From: Eimeria necatrix
Taxonomy: Eukaryota > Apicomplexa > Conoidasida > Eucoccidiorida > Eimeriidae
Assembly (NCBI RefSeq): GCF_000499385.1
Contig: NW_013654474.1
Coordinates: forward strand, 1-22,364
DNA length: 22,364 bases
Reading direction: 5' to 3'
In this document: positions 1-9,129 of the stretch, piece after piece
Position numbering within the stretch: position 1 is the stretch's first letter
Layout of the letters: every line of letters begins with the position of its first letter
The notes under the pieces: generated by a model
The model's input: only the letters and a program-made list of their open reading frames with translations
The model's database searches: none
Told to the model about the DNA's origin: nothing
Position numbers and translations under genes: made by a program

Positions 1-199
1 TGCAGCAGCCACCACTCTCCATGACATTTCGCAGCTCATGCAGCTGGCAGCTCGAACGTCTTCTGAAAACGCAGACGCTAAACAACGCCCTAAGGTTCTC
101 ACGTTGCTCCCCAAGTATCACCGCAAGACATCGCTGACACATACTCTCTGCTCGCCACAATTAATAGCAAACACGGGAAAAGAAACAATCCGGTTCAGA

Positions 200-757
200 T
201 CATCGCAAGAACCAGCGCGGGAATGCTCGACATTTTCGATACAATGCTAGCTCTCGCCGATTTGCATGGAAGTAGCGCAGTTGTTCCAGCGTGCAGAAGT
301 GCAACAGAGCTGCAGCAAAACGATTCCGTTCTTCGAGACACGGCAAGCAGTCTTCCGTAACATCTGCGCGCACCATCGCCGTATGCGGAACATTTGGCAG
401 TTCAGGCAATGCTCGGAGAAGTTTGCAGCAAGCACAACACTTGAGGTCGTTTGTAGAAACGGGGGTGTATCGCAAGAACCAGCGCGGGAATGCTCGACAT
501 TTTCGATACAATGCAAGCTCTCGCCGATTTGCATGGAAGTAGCGCAGTTGTTCCAGCGAGCAGAAGTGCAACAGAGCTGCAGCGAAGCGATGCCGTTCTT
601 CGAGACACGGCAAGCAGTCTTCCGTAACATCTGTGCGCACCATAGCCGTATGCGGAACATTTGGCAGTTCAGGCAATGCTCGGAGGAGTTTGCAGCAAGC
701 ACAAAACTTGAGGTCGTTTGTAGAAACGGATGTGTATTTGGTGTAACCTAGTGGCAT
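200..757 (-). other. 185-codon open frame across the tandem pair, probably not a gene
   Basis: The minus strand is open for 185 codons, and the product is two nearly identical 89-residue blocks. Each block is Cys-, Leu- and Arg-rich, with a CACCKLLRALPELPNVPHTA stretch. I recognise no domain, signal peptide or membrane segment. The blocks differ at five residues for about 11 nucleotide changes, so there is no sign of selection for protein sequence. Overlapping open frames on the plus strand (266-751, 161 codons) and in another minus frame (247-702) also persist through both units. This is expected when any open frame is duplicated with a period divisible by three. A repeat-containing exon cannot be excluded, but transcription and splicing evidence would be needed. 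Confidence 0.15.
204..737. repeat. Tandem pair of 267 bp repeat units
   Basis: Two head-to-tail units, 204-470 and 471-737, each begin CGCAAGAACCAGCGCGGG and end in GTGTAT. I count about 11 substitutions between them and no indel, so they are about 96% identical. The array stops abruptly on both sides. Only the few bases TATCGCAAG/CATCGCAAG are shared at the left edge, and after 737 the sequence becomes unrelated. The period is a multiple of three, so open frames run through both units on both strands. It may be a short satellite array or a local duplication. Its unit weakly resembles the 262 bp units near 12.3-12.9 kb, for example in the TCGCAAG...CGACATTTTCGA...TTTGCATG order of words, but that link is tentative. 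Confidence 0.96.
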
Positions 758-1003
758 ATGAGAAACTTATAGACCGATTTTTGTATGTGTTATCGCATTC
801 TAACTTCTGAGCTGAAATACCGATAAGAATGGGGAATCTGAAAACGTACTGAATGCATGGAGCACCTGAGTGAAGCCAGATGCGCATAGGCGCTGTGGAT
901 GGAAAGAGTCAAACTTATGGGGACGTATAATCGTCGCTTTGTTAGTCATAAAACAGAATGCTTGTGATAGCGTCTACCTTCTCGGCATGTTCAAAGCTTC
1001 GCA
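738..1003. other. Unremarkable spacer
   Basis: Between the tandem pair and the first diverged repeat I see only short open frames on either strand, no RNA gene and no simple repeat. The sequence is mildly AT-rich. Confidence 0.5.
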
Positions 1004-1135
1004 CATTCGTTGGCGGTGATGTTATTCAGTGATACACGCCTAAAGTCCTGACTTCATTCACAGCGCGAAATACAGCTTTCCGCTAAGTATTACTAGATCT
1101 CACTATCTGGTTGTGTAGCATTGGAGGTTAAACCC
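1004..1135. repeat. Diverged direct repeat, copy 1
   Basis: This stretch aligns by eye with 2178-2312 at an offset of about 1175 bp. Matching words in the same order are CATTCGTTGG/CATACTTGTTGG, TTCAGTG, CTGACTTCATTCA/CTGACGTCATTCA, the exact nonamer CTGGTTGTG (1107-1115 and 2283-2291), and TTAAACCC/TCAAACCCC. Identity is clearly well below that of the 267 bp pair, perhaps around 65%, with small indels. Homology may run further upstream but becomes ambiguous. The pair could be remnants of an interspersed element or of a larger tandem unit. Confidence 0.6.
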
Positions 1136-1461
1136 GAATTTTCTTCGAGGTAGATTTTGTGGAGTCGATCGGATAACGAAAGCCTGTGCCGCCGCTTTTC
1201 CGTGGCGTACAGGAGCAGCAAAGTAGCGGAAATAAAAATTATTTGCCGCAGCTCTGGTGTAATGCGCCACAAGTCTTCGCCGCAGTGCGGCATGATACTG
1301 TGAGCTGGAAAGCCCAGGAAATGAATGTCAAGCAAACGCAAAACTGTTGTTTTGACATCTTGTGACAATATGAGTACCTCGAGTACAAATAAAAATATGA
1401 ATGCATGCGAACTCAGCGTTGTTCGCTTCCCAGTGGCGCCGCCTCTCCAGTGTAAATGCAT
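1093..1461 (-). other. 122-codon open frame with two hydrophobic segments, coding status doubtful
   Basis: The frame starts at an ATG at 1461 and ends at a TAG at 1093-1095. The predicted product has a hydrophobic run near residues 20-32 (AFIFLFVLEVLIL) and another near 73-88 (IIFISATLLLLYA). The second is followed by a basic stretch (EKRRHR) and a polar tail. This layout could be a small two-pass membrane protein or an exon of one. Its last codons fall inside the diverged repeat of 1004-1135, and the equivalent frame in the second copy near 2.3 kb is interrupted. I know no family with this sequence. Of all the short open frames in the window it is the one I would test first, but random sequence also yields hydrophobic runs. 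Confidence 0.15.
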
Positions 1462-2177
1462 GGCTTACAAATCGGTTCAGTTCTTGTTTCGATATCCAAT
1501 AAAGCGCCATTCATGCTAAAGACTCGTAGACTGGCTACGGAAATTAAGATTTAATTCTAGCTGTCGAACTGATACAACCATGGGGATGCGCCATCATACA
1601 AATGTATAAAAGCATGCCGCGTCTGAGCGTAGCCAGAGATGCATGCCTGCCGACGATAGAAAGATTGACACTTCACGTTTTTGTAGAGTCCTGGGAGTTA
1701 CTTGACGTATTGAAGCGATCATAAACGGATGCGCCAGAATCTGTAAGACGGGAAAGGCATGTCAAGTATAGAACATGACACAAGGGCCATTAACCAACTG
1801 TCAGACAAGAGAAATGGTGGCTTGATGTGCCTTGAGGGAAATGCAAAGTCAGGCTATGCTCAGGTCAGGCTTATTGCTAAACTTACATACTTCTCAATAG
1901 CCAGCTTGTTGGACGGAACATTCAAAACGCCCTCCCAAAACGGCGCCTTGGAAAACGAGGAAACGCCTTTAATCATTGTCTTGAAGGCATCCTCACACAA
2001 TCGCTCGGAAAAAGAAAGGCATGCAAACGTACGCTCTGTATTTTGGAAAGGGTCCTCCATCCTGAGTATTTGGCAATTTTCAGCGCGTACGGCTATATGT
2101 CTTGTAAAGTCCACTTAAGGCTTGATGCAACACCGTGATGGAATACTACCATTTTGGGGTTCTTTCAGGCTTGACCG
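1462..2177. other. No recognisable gene
   Basis: The region holds open frames of up to 119 codons (for example 1759-2118 plus and 1860-2114 minus, which overlap each other) with no motif I recognise. ATGCATGC-type words occur at 1401-1408 and 1639-1645. A TATA-like TATAAAA lies near 1604-1610. I cannot attach any of this to a transcript. Confidence 0.4.
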
Positions 2178-2312
2178 CATACTTGTTGGTTTTGATGCCC
2201 TTCAGTGGTAGGCACCTGAGGTACTGACGTCATTCATACTGCGACGTGGTTCGTTTCGTTTAACATTGTTTGGCCTCACAACCTGGTTGTGCATTGTTGA
2301 ATGTCAAACCCC
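2178..2312. repeat. Diverged direct repeat, copy 2
   Basis: This is the partner of 1004-1135, in the same orientation. This copy also carries a short palindrome, CACAACC-T-GGTTGTG, at 2277-2291, which copy 1 lacks because its left half has diverged. An open frame that covers copy 1 on the minus strand is broken by stops in the corresponding frame here, so the two copies do not share a conserved protein. Confidence 0.58.
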
Positions 2313-4729
2313 AACAACATGGGAATAAGACGAACTAAATGCTGTAGTGTTGTCGTGCTACGCGCTATGCTACAATAACATCTATGAGGCGATATAAAGC
2401 AAAATGGATTCGCCACAGTGCTCCAAAACTTCTTGGAGTTGGGAAGCGTTGAATACTACTATCAGAGTGAAATCGAAGCCACGATGCTGATGTTTTCCGC
2501 GTTCGGATGTGCAGAAGTAATCAATTCAGTGAAATTGCCGTACCAACGCGTAGGCAAATGCCTTGGGCACCGAAAGAATCATTGTATGATGAGAGACACA
2601 CTAACTAATGAATGCCTCAAAATATCTCATCAAATGCTTGGACCATGAGGGCAAATATCTGCGATATCCAACGACAGCCATGCGAGCAGCTGCACCTTCT
2701 CTATATGTAGTGCATACTGACAGTTTTGGCACGCAAAAGAGCACATTAAATAAGAAGGCAAGTGAATATCAGCCATTTGCACACAAGAGAGCTGCAATTT
2801 TGATGTACCTCGAGACCACCTCAAGGTCAGCGGGATCAGTTCCACCTGTTTTATGTAATTTACTTCCTGTTTTTATCAAACAGACTCGCTCCGGAATTAT
2901 CCTCCACAGATTAAACTGTTGTCTGCATGCTTGCTCATAAGATTTGTAACACTAAGGCATCCTAACGGGCTTGTTGCGAAGGTTTTGGGCAGCGATGAAC
3001 TTGGAAAAATTACACAAGAGCGACTGACAAAGAAGAGGCAAGGTATACGGACTCTCTGGGAATCGAATATGGCTTTTGAGCGCAGGTCTACTGAAAACAG
3101 GTGCGTTCCAGTGACTTTTGTTTATATCCAGAGTTCATCTAAAACCGCCGCAACTCATGAACAATGACAGAGCATAATCAAACGTATGCTGTCATTGAAA
3201 GAAGAGGCCGAAGCCCACGGACTGAAGAGCACGCGGCTTTCAAGTTAGCAGGAAGCACCAGATAAAGGAAAGCGATTTTCTCCTCGAGCGATACATCCAG
3301 TGTTTGCTGCAGTCAAAATTCATTACCCTTCAGAAATTACTCCATAAACAAAGATTCAATTTGTGTGGCAGTCCTGCGAATGAGAGCAAGATTGTTCTTG
3401 ACTGTGTTTCAAGACAAATGATACTGCAGCTACGTTTCGTGCATATCGATATTTGCCGCCCTCTCCACTGGCACGCTTTCAGACCCCTTATGCACACTCC
3501 CTGTTTTTAATCGAGTCACAATTCACGTAATCTGCGTTCGTAAACTTTAGGGAGCTGTTACCACCCCGAAGTGTTGAGCTTTACAATTCTTGATGCTGAT
3601 ACGTGCTGCCACACAGGGAAGGGGATATCCAGAACTGCCTGTTTCAAGGTGGCAGGTGGACATAGATGCTTGAAGCCGAAAACAAGAAGCCGAGGCGTTT
3701 CTTTTTCCTCAATGTATCTTGGCACGTCACAATTTCGCATGCCAAGCAATTCATATATCTGTGTCTCCAGTCTCCAGGACGTACGTAGCAAAGCAGGCTA
3801 AGCTGCTAGCGAAACCAGTATTGACAAGCAGAACACTCTGGAATCACCAATTATTGCTCAAATCTGATTCGCAGGGCTCACATACTAAAAAGAGTTATGG
3901 GCAACTAACAGTAATTTGTTTTTGGAGCATTTGTGTGTCACAAATCAACCTGCCAAATTTTGTAACACACGTTAGTTCGAATCTTACTTGTAAGCAAACA
4001 GACAACAACGTTTGCATGTGAAATGTTGTTATCTCGGCAAACATTTTAGTTAAGGCTTGGTGCGTTCTTGTGGGGATAAAATTTGCCCGTTTCACGCAAA
4101 ACGCTAAGTCATGAACGCAATACACAAAAGGCGAAGCTGAGCTACATGATTATAAATAATAGCAATAGCAAATCGATTTCCTCCAGCGGTTTTGCGCAGT
4201 TGGCATATCCCAGATTGAAACTAATATCGGCGAGCCACCTACTCAAGTGGCCTTGTAATCCCAAATTTCGCACTGCCAAGTAAACCCGAATTTTGCACCT
4301 TTTGCAGTAAGTTGTCGTACTTCCTGGAAACGTGCACACGCACAGCCTTAAGTGTCTAAAAAGAGACAGTACGAAATGTGATCTTTGCACCAAGAGGTTG
4401 TGAATTCAAACAGGATGCCACGATTTGAAAGCTTTGATGCAAATTAGCTTCACAATACGCACATCCTAAACAATCAAATGTGAGGTACTGCAGCTGTCAA
4501 AATTATTTAGTGCGCCTGAACGCAACCTTCGACGCTGTTGCGAATCTTCGTTTCGAGAGACGCTCTCGGTTTACTCTGAATCATTCCATTGCTATTTTGC
4601 GTAGCATGTCCACAGCTGTGAGGAGTCTTACGAGCTGATTCAGCGGTTGCCGATTTTTGATTTGTAACTTGCTGCATACAAGATTAGCTCCCTTGTTTTA
4701 ATTCACCAGCAATTAAAGACATTGACATA
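2313..4729. other. 2.4 kb without recognisable features
   Basis: Both strands carry many short frames, the longest being 110 codons at 2608-2940 plus. None shows a domain, and neighbouring frames overlap one another in conflicting ways. I saw no repeat shared with the rest of the window, no tRNA or rRNA, and no low-complexity tract. Confidence 0.5.
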
Positions 4730-4753
4730 GGAGCTCCGTCCGGAGCTCCGGAC
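4730..4753. repeat. Compact GC-rich palindrome
   Basis: GTCCGGAGCTCCGGAC at 4738-4753 is a perfect 16 bp palindrome. It is directly preceded by GGAGCTCC (4730-4737), itself a perfect 8 bp palindrome that matches its core. The block stands out as GC-rich within AT-rich surroundings. It could be a dimeric protein-binding site or a small cruciform, but nothing nearby indicates a regulated gene. Confidence 0.8.
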
Positions 4754-5860
4754 GCAGAACTGCCTAAAAGGATTTTCCGTGCCGTCGATTCTTGATTATT
4801 AGCGCCGTAAACAGTAAAATGTATCCTGCCAGGCCTTAGCTGGGCAACCCCTGGAGGACAAATGGCGTCTTCCGAATGGTAAACGCCTCAGGCTTATCGC
4901 AATAGGTACAGTTCAAACTTCGTGCTCAAAAGCATCTACTTACAAGCTGGCTCGTACAGGGTAACGTTAATGTATCTTTTTTAGGACTTTTTTCAAACAC
5001 CGATTTTCTTCTCAAGCCGACATCACTTGCAAGATCAGCAACAATCTAAGCAAAGACGGTATAGGCCTTGGCATGCAGATAGACAACACAGCATCCGGCT
5101 ATTTCTCACGCGGCGCACTTCCTGCAAGATCGGGAGACAACTATTCTCGAATATGCACCTCCACATTGAAGAACCTTTCGCCACCAAGGTAGGCATTGTG
5201 AGCCACAACGCTTCAGTAAGCCTCTTATATGCTCATTGTACAATCCTCGGAAGCAAACTGGCTCCAAACATACTTTCTGTGCCTCCAGTGGCCTTTGTCG
5301 TAAGCCTTGTTCGGTGCATTTCAAGGAAAATTAGTAATTATCTGCTCTTGCTCGCCGATGCCACAGCTTGTACGCTTCGACATTTTTCCCGTTTATAAAA
5401 AGTTATAGTGACATCGTCAAGCTTTCTAAGAAGCCGATGATTTACCACAGCTACCAGTGGAGCTTAAGGCACTTGCAGTTCTTTGCGACGTGACCTTCAT
5501 GGAATGCCAAGAAGTGATACTGTTCAATAGTGTTATTGCTATGAGAGTGTGTATTGTCGATAATACAGAAGTTCTAATACTTTGTGAATTTGTTGTCATC
5601 ATGACTGGCCTATACTTCAGTAGGCTACAAGCGAGCAGCCTGTAAGGAGGACAACACGACAGTAATAACCACGTTTTATGCAGCTCACCAGCTACTGTTT
5701 GGCTGGCGATGGATTGTGTCCGAGGTACACAAGGACGCAAAAATGAATGATGCGTTATCTTGCTGGGAAAGCTTTATTGCTCCATAAGGACGGCTGGTTG
5801 TATGTGATCGTTTTCGCCTAGTCTGCATCATATGAAAGGCACAGCGGCTTCTTTCTGTTC
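4754..5860. other. No recognisable gene
   Basis: Short frames of up to 123 codons (5027-5398 plus) occur here, overlapped by minus-strand frames. I see no motif, membrane topology or repeat that would support a gene. The word CACTTCCTG at 5114-5122 is also found in the repeat blocks further right, but its flanks do not align with them. Confidence 0.45.
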
Positions 5861-5863
5861 TGT

Positions 5864-5926
5864 CTGGCGTTGTCAGCCTTATACCTTAATGCAGCTTGCA
5901 CTAAAGTATAGGGCTGACAACGCCAG
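5864..5926. repeat. 63 nt near-perfect inverted repeat (hairpin)
   Basis: The left arm 5864-5893 and right arm 5897-5926 are inverted copies separated by only three bases (GCT, 5894-5896). The outer 15 pairs (5864-5878 with 5912-5926) are perfect. Over 30 positions there are 27 Watson-Crick pairs. On the plus-strand RNA the exceptions are one U-G pair (5879/5911) and two C-A mismatches (5885/5905 and 5889/5901). On the minus-strand RNA the two mismatches become G-U pairs and one A-C mismatch remains. Two more pairs are possible outside (5861-5862 with 5928-5929). The structure fits a small-RNA precursor or a tiny foldback element. I see no flanking target-site duplication and no promoter I could name. 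Confidence 0.9.
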
Positions 5927-5929
5927 TCA

Positions 5930-6469
5930 AGCCGCGATGTGTTAAGCAAATTGTGAGGTGACAATGTGCTATATACTGGCTGCTTACCAAGAACCACAAA
6001 GAAAAATGCTAACATCATTTTACGCTGCAGTAAATACTGGAAAAAGAATGTATTGCTGGCATAAGGAGCAGAGCCAGCGCCTGTATGAGCTGCCACCTGG
6101 GCAGCATTTTAAATTTTAAGCTGACAATGGCTGATTTCTGGCTGCGAAGTGGGATCTGCTGCAGAGTCTGCTTTTTTATACGTTGAACATCTCACAGCTT
6201 AGAGTTTTCCTGAGAAGAGATGTGGCAGCTACAGCATAATATGCCGCACGAGCCAGAATATTACAGAAAAACGCGCTGTCCATCGATAAACAATGCGCCA
6301 AACGCTTGCCTATGTCTCCAAAAGAAATGATTTGGCCAAATAGCTCCCGCAATCCACTGAATGCTTCTGAAAGCTGGTAGCGAAAGTCATGCAGCGTGTC
6401 CCTTAGACTAACCAAGAACTCGAGAACAAACAGACGTCTTACGAACTGCACCAACCAGATTTAATGAAT
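5930..6469. other. Spacer before the large diverged repeat
   Basis: There are no convincing genes here. A 92-codon minus frame (6176-6454) and others show no motif. The right end probably grades into the large repeat: scattered words such as CACTGAAT recur at the corresponding place before 13.5 kb, but homology is too weak to assert left of about 6470. Confidence 0.4.
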
Positions 6470-8243
6470 GCTGCAATCGCATAATCTAAACGGGCGATAG
6501 GACTTCGCTTTCGTAAGTCGGCGCTACCTTCCGACGCACTTCCTGCATATCGAAAATGCAATTCGTTCAAGAAAAAACCCAGCTTATAAATGATCTGTTG
6601 TGCACCTTTTCCGCTTTACATCGCCTGCCTAGCATCCACAGCATATACCACACGCAAACACTAGTGATATGAAATGAGCGGAAATGAGGCAAAATCATAT
6701 TCTGCAGCTTCATATTGAGAACGTAGCAGATCTACAGCTGCTTGAATGACCTACATGCAATCAGTCAATTAGTGAAATCCCACGTGTTTACGACTCTGAA
6801 ACTGCTTGAAGACTCGCAAAAACGCTGCAAGATGAAACTATAATATATTGCTTCACAGAGCATACAAACTGTTGCATAATACCAGGCTTTTGTCTTCAAT
6901 CTTGCATCCACATCCTGTGAGCCAAACAGCGCGCCAACAAGTTGCTTGTCTTCTGCTAAGCAGCCCGCTTGAAGAGAAGATATTCGGATGAGCTGCGTCA
7001 TTAGTCAGTGCAAGAGTCCAAGCCTCTGAGCTATTGTTTAAAATGAAGCGGGGTGCTGGGAAAGCTGGGTAGCAAGCGAAGTATGCGATTTCAGTGCCTG
7101 CATTCTGCACAATAAAAGTTGGAGGCTGTGTAAGCCAATATCAGCAGCCGGCATGGGAAGTGCTCTTTTTACTAGCTTGGCTCCAGTGTATTGCATTAAA
7201 AATTCATTGCAAGCCATTAGCAGCCCACGGAATACGGAATACGCCGTCAGTGTTCAGCGCACTAACCTAATATTTAGGAAAAGCTCTGCTCACGCCCTGT
7301 AGATTACAAAATATCCACAATATACGGCTAAGGCTTTTCCTTTAAATATTTCGTAGGCATAAGTTGGTGGCCTGTTCGCTTCTGCGGCAATCCTGACACC
7401 CAATGACCCGTATGTAATAGAATGCAAGAATGAAAGGAGTAGAACTCGAAGCTTGTTGCACAACCTGATAATGCTAAACAGTCAGTCTCACGGATAAAAA
7501 GCCAGCATCGCAATATTTTCTTCTACGTCCAAAAGTACCAATAATCTCTGTATATCTCGGATCATATACTAAAGCCCTAACTGCTGTTTGGGGACTTTGG
7601 CTCGAACAACAAGCTTGGCTTGTTTCTTACCCAAAGTACTCTTCGTTCACGGATCTAGTTTGTGAATGTAAGCTAGACTATTCATGGAAACTTCTTTCTT
7701 CTCGTATCAAGCGGTAAATGGAATGCCATAGAGCTGCAGGGTTGCGAGAAGCTTCATTACTCGACGAATGATTCGAGTGCCACACCCACGCTATGCAAAA
7801 CTATGATACTGCGTAGAATTTGTTCGTATCCCTTTATTGTGCTGAAATAAAGTCGTTCTGGAGTTTGCATGCAAAGCCAAAAAAATGAAGGCCATACTAG
7901 GAAGAAGCTGCATCAGTAAGGACAGCAGTACGTAGTTCATAAATAGGTTCGCATTGTCGAAGCAACATATACTGCAGTTCTTTAAGTTTGAGTACCGAAT
8001 CAGAGTCTCTGGGGCTGATTTTACAGACGCAGAAATTATGAATCAGGAGGCGGGATCAATTAGAACGGACAAGTCCACATAGGCCTTCATCACACCATTG
8101 CGCCTAATATGGAGTGTGACCTTCTGTCGTCGACCGCCCTTTTACTCAATCACGCAACGCTAACGGCGAGCGCAAACAACGAACCACTGCAACCGAATTT
8201 TTTGCTTGCAACCAATGGAGCCTCCTGATAATGCTACGCACGT
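6470..8243. repeat. Diverged large repeat, copy A
   Basis: This block aligns collinearly with about 13545-15690. The anchors in order are CGCACTTCCTGCATAT...AAAATGCA (6517 against 13593), GTAGCAGAT/ATAGCAGAT with TCAGTC..CTAGTGA-like words near 6.73-6.78 and 13.83-13.88 kb, GGCATGGGAAGTGCTCTT/GGCATGGGAAGGGCCTCTT (about 7150 against 14245), CGCCCTGTAGATTACAAA/CATCCTGCAGAATCAAAA (7293 against 14363), and the exact 11-mer GGGGACTTTGG (7590-7600 against 14755-14765). It also aligns with 9607-10340 at an offset near 2.49 kb. Identity seems to be 60-70% with indels. It contains open frames but none conserved between copies, so a non-coding or long-dead element is likely. Confidence 0.7.
7715..7765. 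repeat. Internal landmark of the large repeat (TGCAGGGTTG block)
   Basis: The words ATGCCATAGAGCTGCAGGGTTGC sit here. They match ATGCCGTAGCGGTGCA...TTGC at 10214 (offset about 2490) and GGGCTGCATGAAGGGTCGC at about 14883. The decamer TGCAGGGTTG itself recurs at 8367, 9254 and 11619. This gives an independent anchor for collinearity of the repeat copies. Confidence 0.55.
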
Positions 8244-8515
8244 TTTCGCATCAGCATAATGCATGAAAGGCAGTAGATGGGGCTGCAGCAACGGCGAACG
8301 CCACCTACGTGAAATCTTTGCACAAGTGCTATGCATGACACTGGAATTCGAGCTAGCGTTTCCACTTGCAGGGTTGTTGCACAGATTTTTTTGCGTAGCA
8401 GGATCGAATAATTCAAACCATTTTTGCCTTTGCACATTCGTTGTTAGTAGTACACAAGAGGCGCGTGTCGCGTCAAACGCATTGTGTGAGATTTTTTTTT
8501 TGGATTCGTCAACAT

Positions 8516-8549
8516 CCCAGGAACATTAAACGCGTGTCGTGTTCCTGGG
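8516..8549. repeat. 10 bp stem inverted repeat in copy B
   Basis: CCCAGGAACA (8516-8525) and TGTTCCTGGG (8540-8549) form a perfect 10 bp stem around a 14 nt spacer containing ACGCGT. A run of ten T lies just upstream at 8492-8501. The same structure is present in copy C, but the corresponding place in copy E (about 15955-16000) lacks the complementarity, so the stem is not an ancestral conserved feature. Confidence 0.8.
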
Positions 8550-9006
8550 CTCAATGGAGCAGCAGGTCTTTCACAGCACGTGAATCCCGAACCAAGTGCA
8601 GCGCCAATATGCACGCGATTCGTTACAAGCGTTTGTTATGTTAAAACGCCACTACTTTGCGCCACTTCTATTAGAGGAATGCTGTACAAATAACGCTGCG
8701 TCGCCTTGAAACATATAAGCAGCTTGGCATCTCCATAGCGACCATTTGCAAACTATGGTTCCCCACATAACGCGTTAACCATTGAAATGCCAAACGCATC
8801 TGCACAATCGTCAGGCTGCTGCACTGTGCACATAATCTGCCTCCACAGCAGGACGCACTTCCTGTTCATTCGTATAAAAGCTAAATGCACTGACACCTAG
8901 GAGCGCTTGACAGCGTACGCAAGCACACTGCAATAGATTTATCTCTCGAGCTGTTTCCGTTAATCCTCGCTAGAGCACCCACTCTGATAGAAAATGCATA
9001 CAGTTA

Positions 9007-9038
9007 TCACTATCCATCACTGGTGTCATTGATAGTGA
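9007..9038. repeat. Hairpin-forming inverted repeat beside the CCAACCGAAC word, copy B
   Basis: TCACTATC (9007-9014) pairs with GATAGTGA (9031-9038), and an inner CAC/GTG can pair at 9018-9020 and 9023-9025. The structure ends two bases before the 17 bp word shared with copy E. Copy E has a different hairpin at the equivalent place. Confidence 0.7.
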
Positions 9039-9129
9039 AGCCAACCGAACAAATTAGCTCTGCAGTTGAGAGCCATAGAGGATTTCACCATCAAGCAGAA
9101 TCACAGCCCTCACAATGCAGCTACCCAGG

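Larger units (their letters stand above)
8244..9129. repeat. Large repeat, copy B (887 bp from its start to copy C)
   Basis: From 8244 to 8911 this copy is about 98% identical to 9130-9779, with roughly a dozen substitutions seen by eye, a T10 against T9 tract, and a gap of about 20 bp in copy C near 8840. It is also collinear with the more diverged copy E: CATTGAAATGCCAAA (15 of 15) lies at 8780-8794 and 16260-16274, and GCCAACCGAACAAATTA (17 of 17) at 9040-9056 and 16533-16549. After 8911 identity with copy C collapses although order seems preserved. No protein frame is maintained in copy E. Confidence 0.93.

Noticed and set aside
3972..3990. GTTCGAATCTTAC resembling a Pol III B box / T-arm
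   Set aside because: No A box, anticodon stem or acceptor stem is present at the needed distances.
5114..5122. Extra copy of the CACTTCCTG word shared with 6519, 8854, 9719 and 13595
   Set aside because: Flanks on either side do not align with the repeat copies, so this is probably chance.
6109..6121. 13 bp word TTAAATTTTAAGC repeated exactly at 21951-21963
   Set aside because: The word is AT-rich, so a 13 bp match somewhere in 22 kb is expected by chance. No flanking homology was found.
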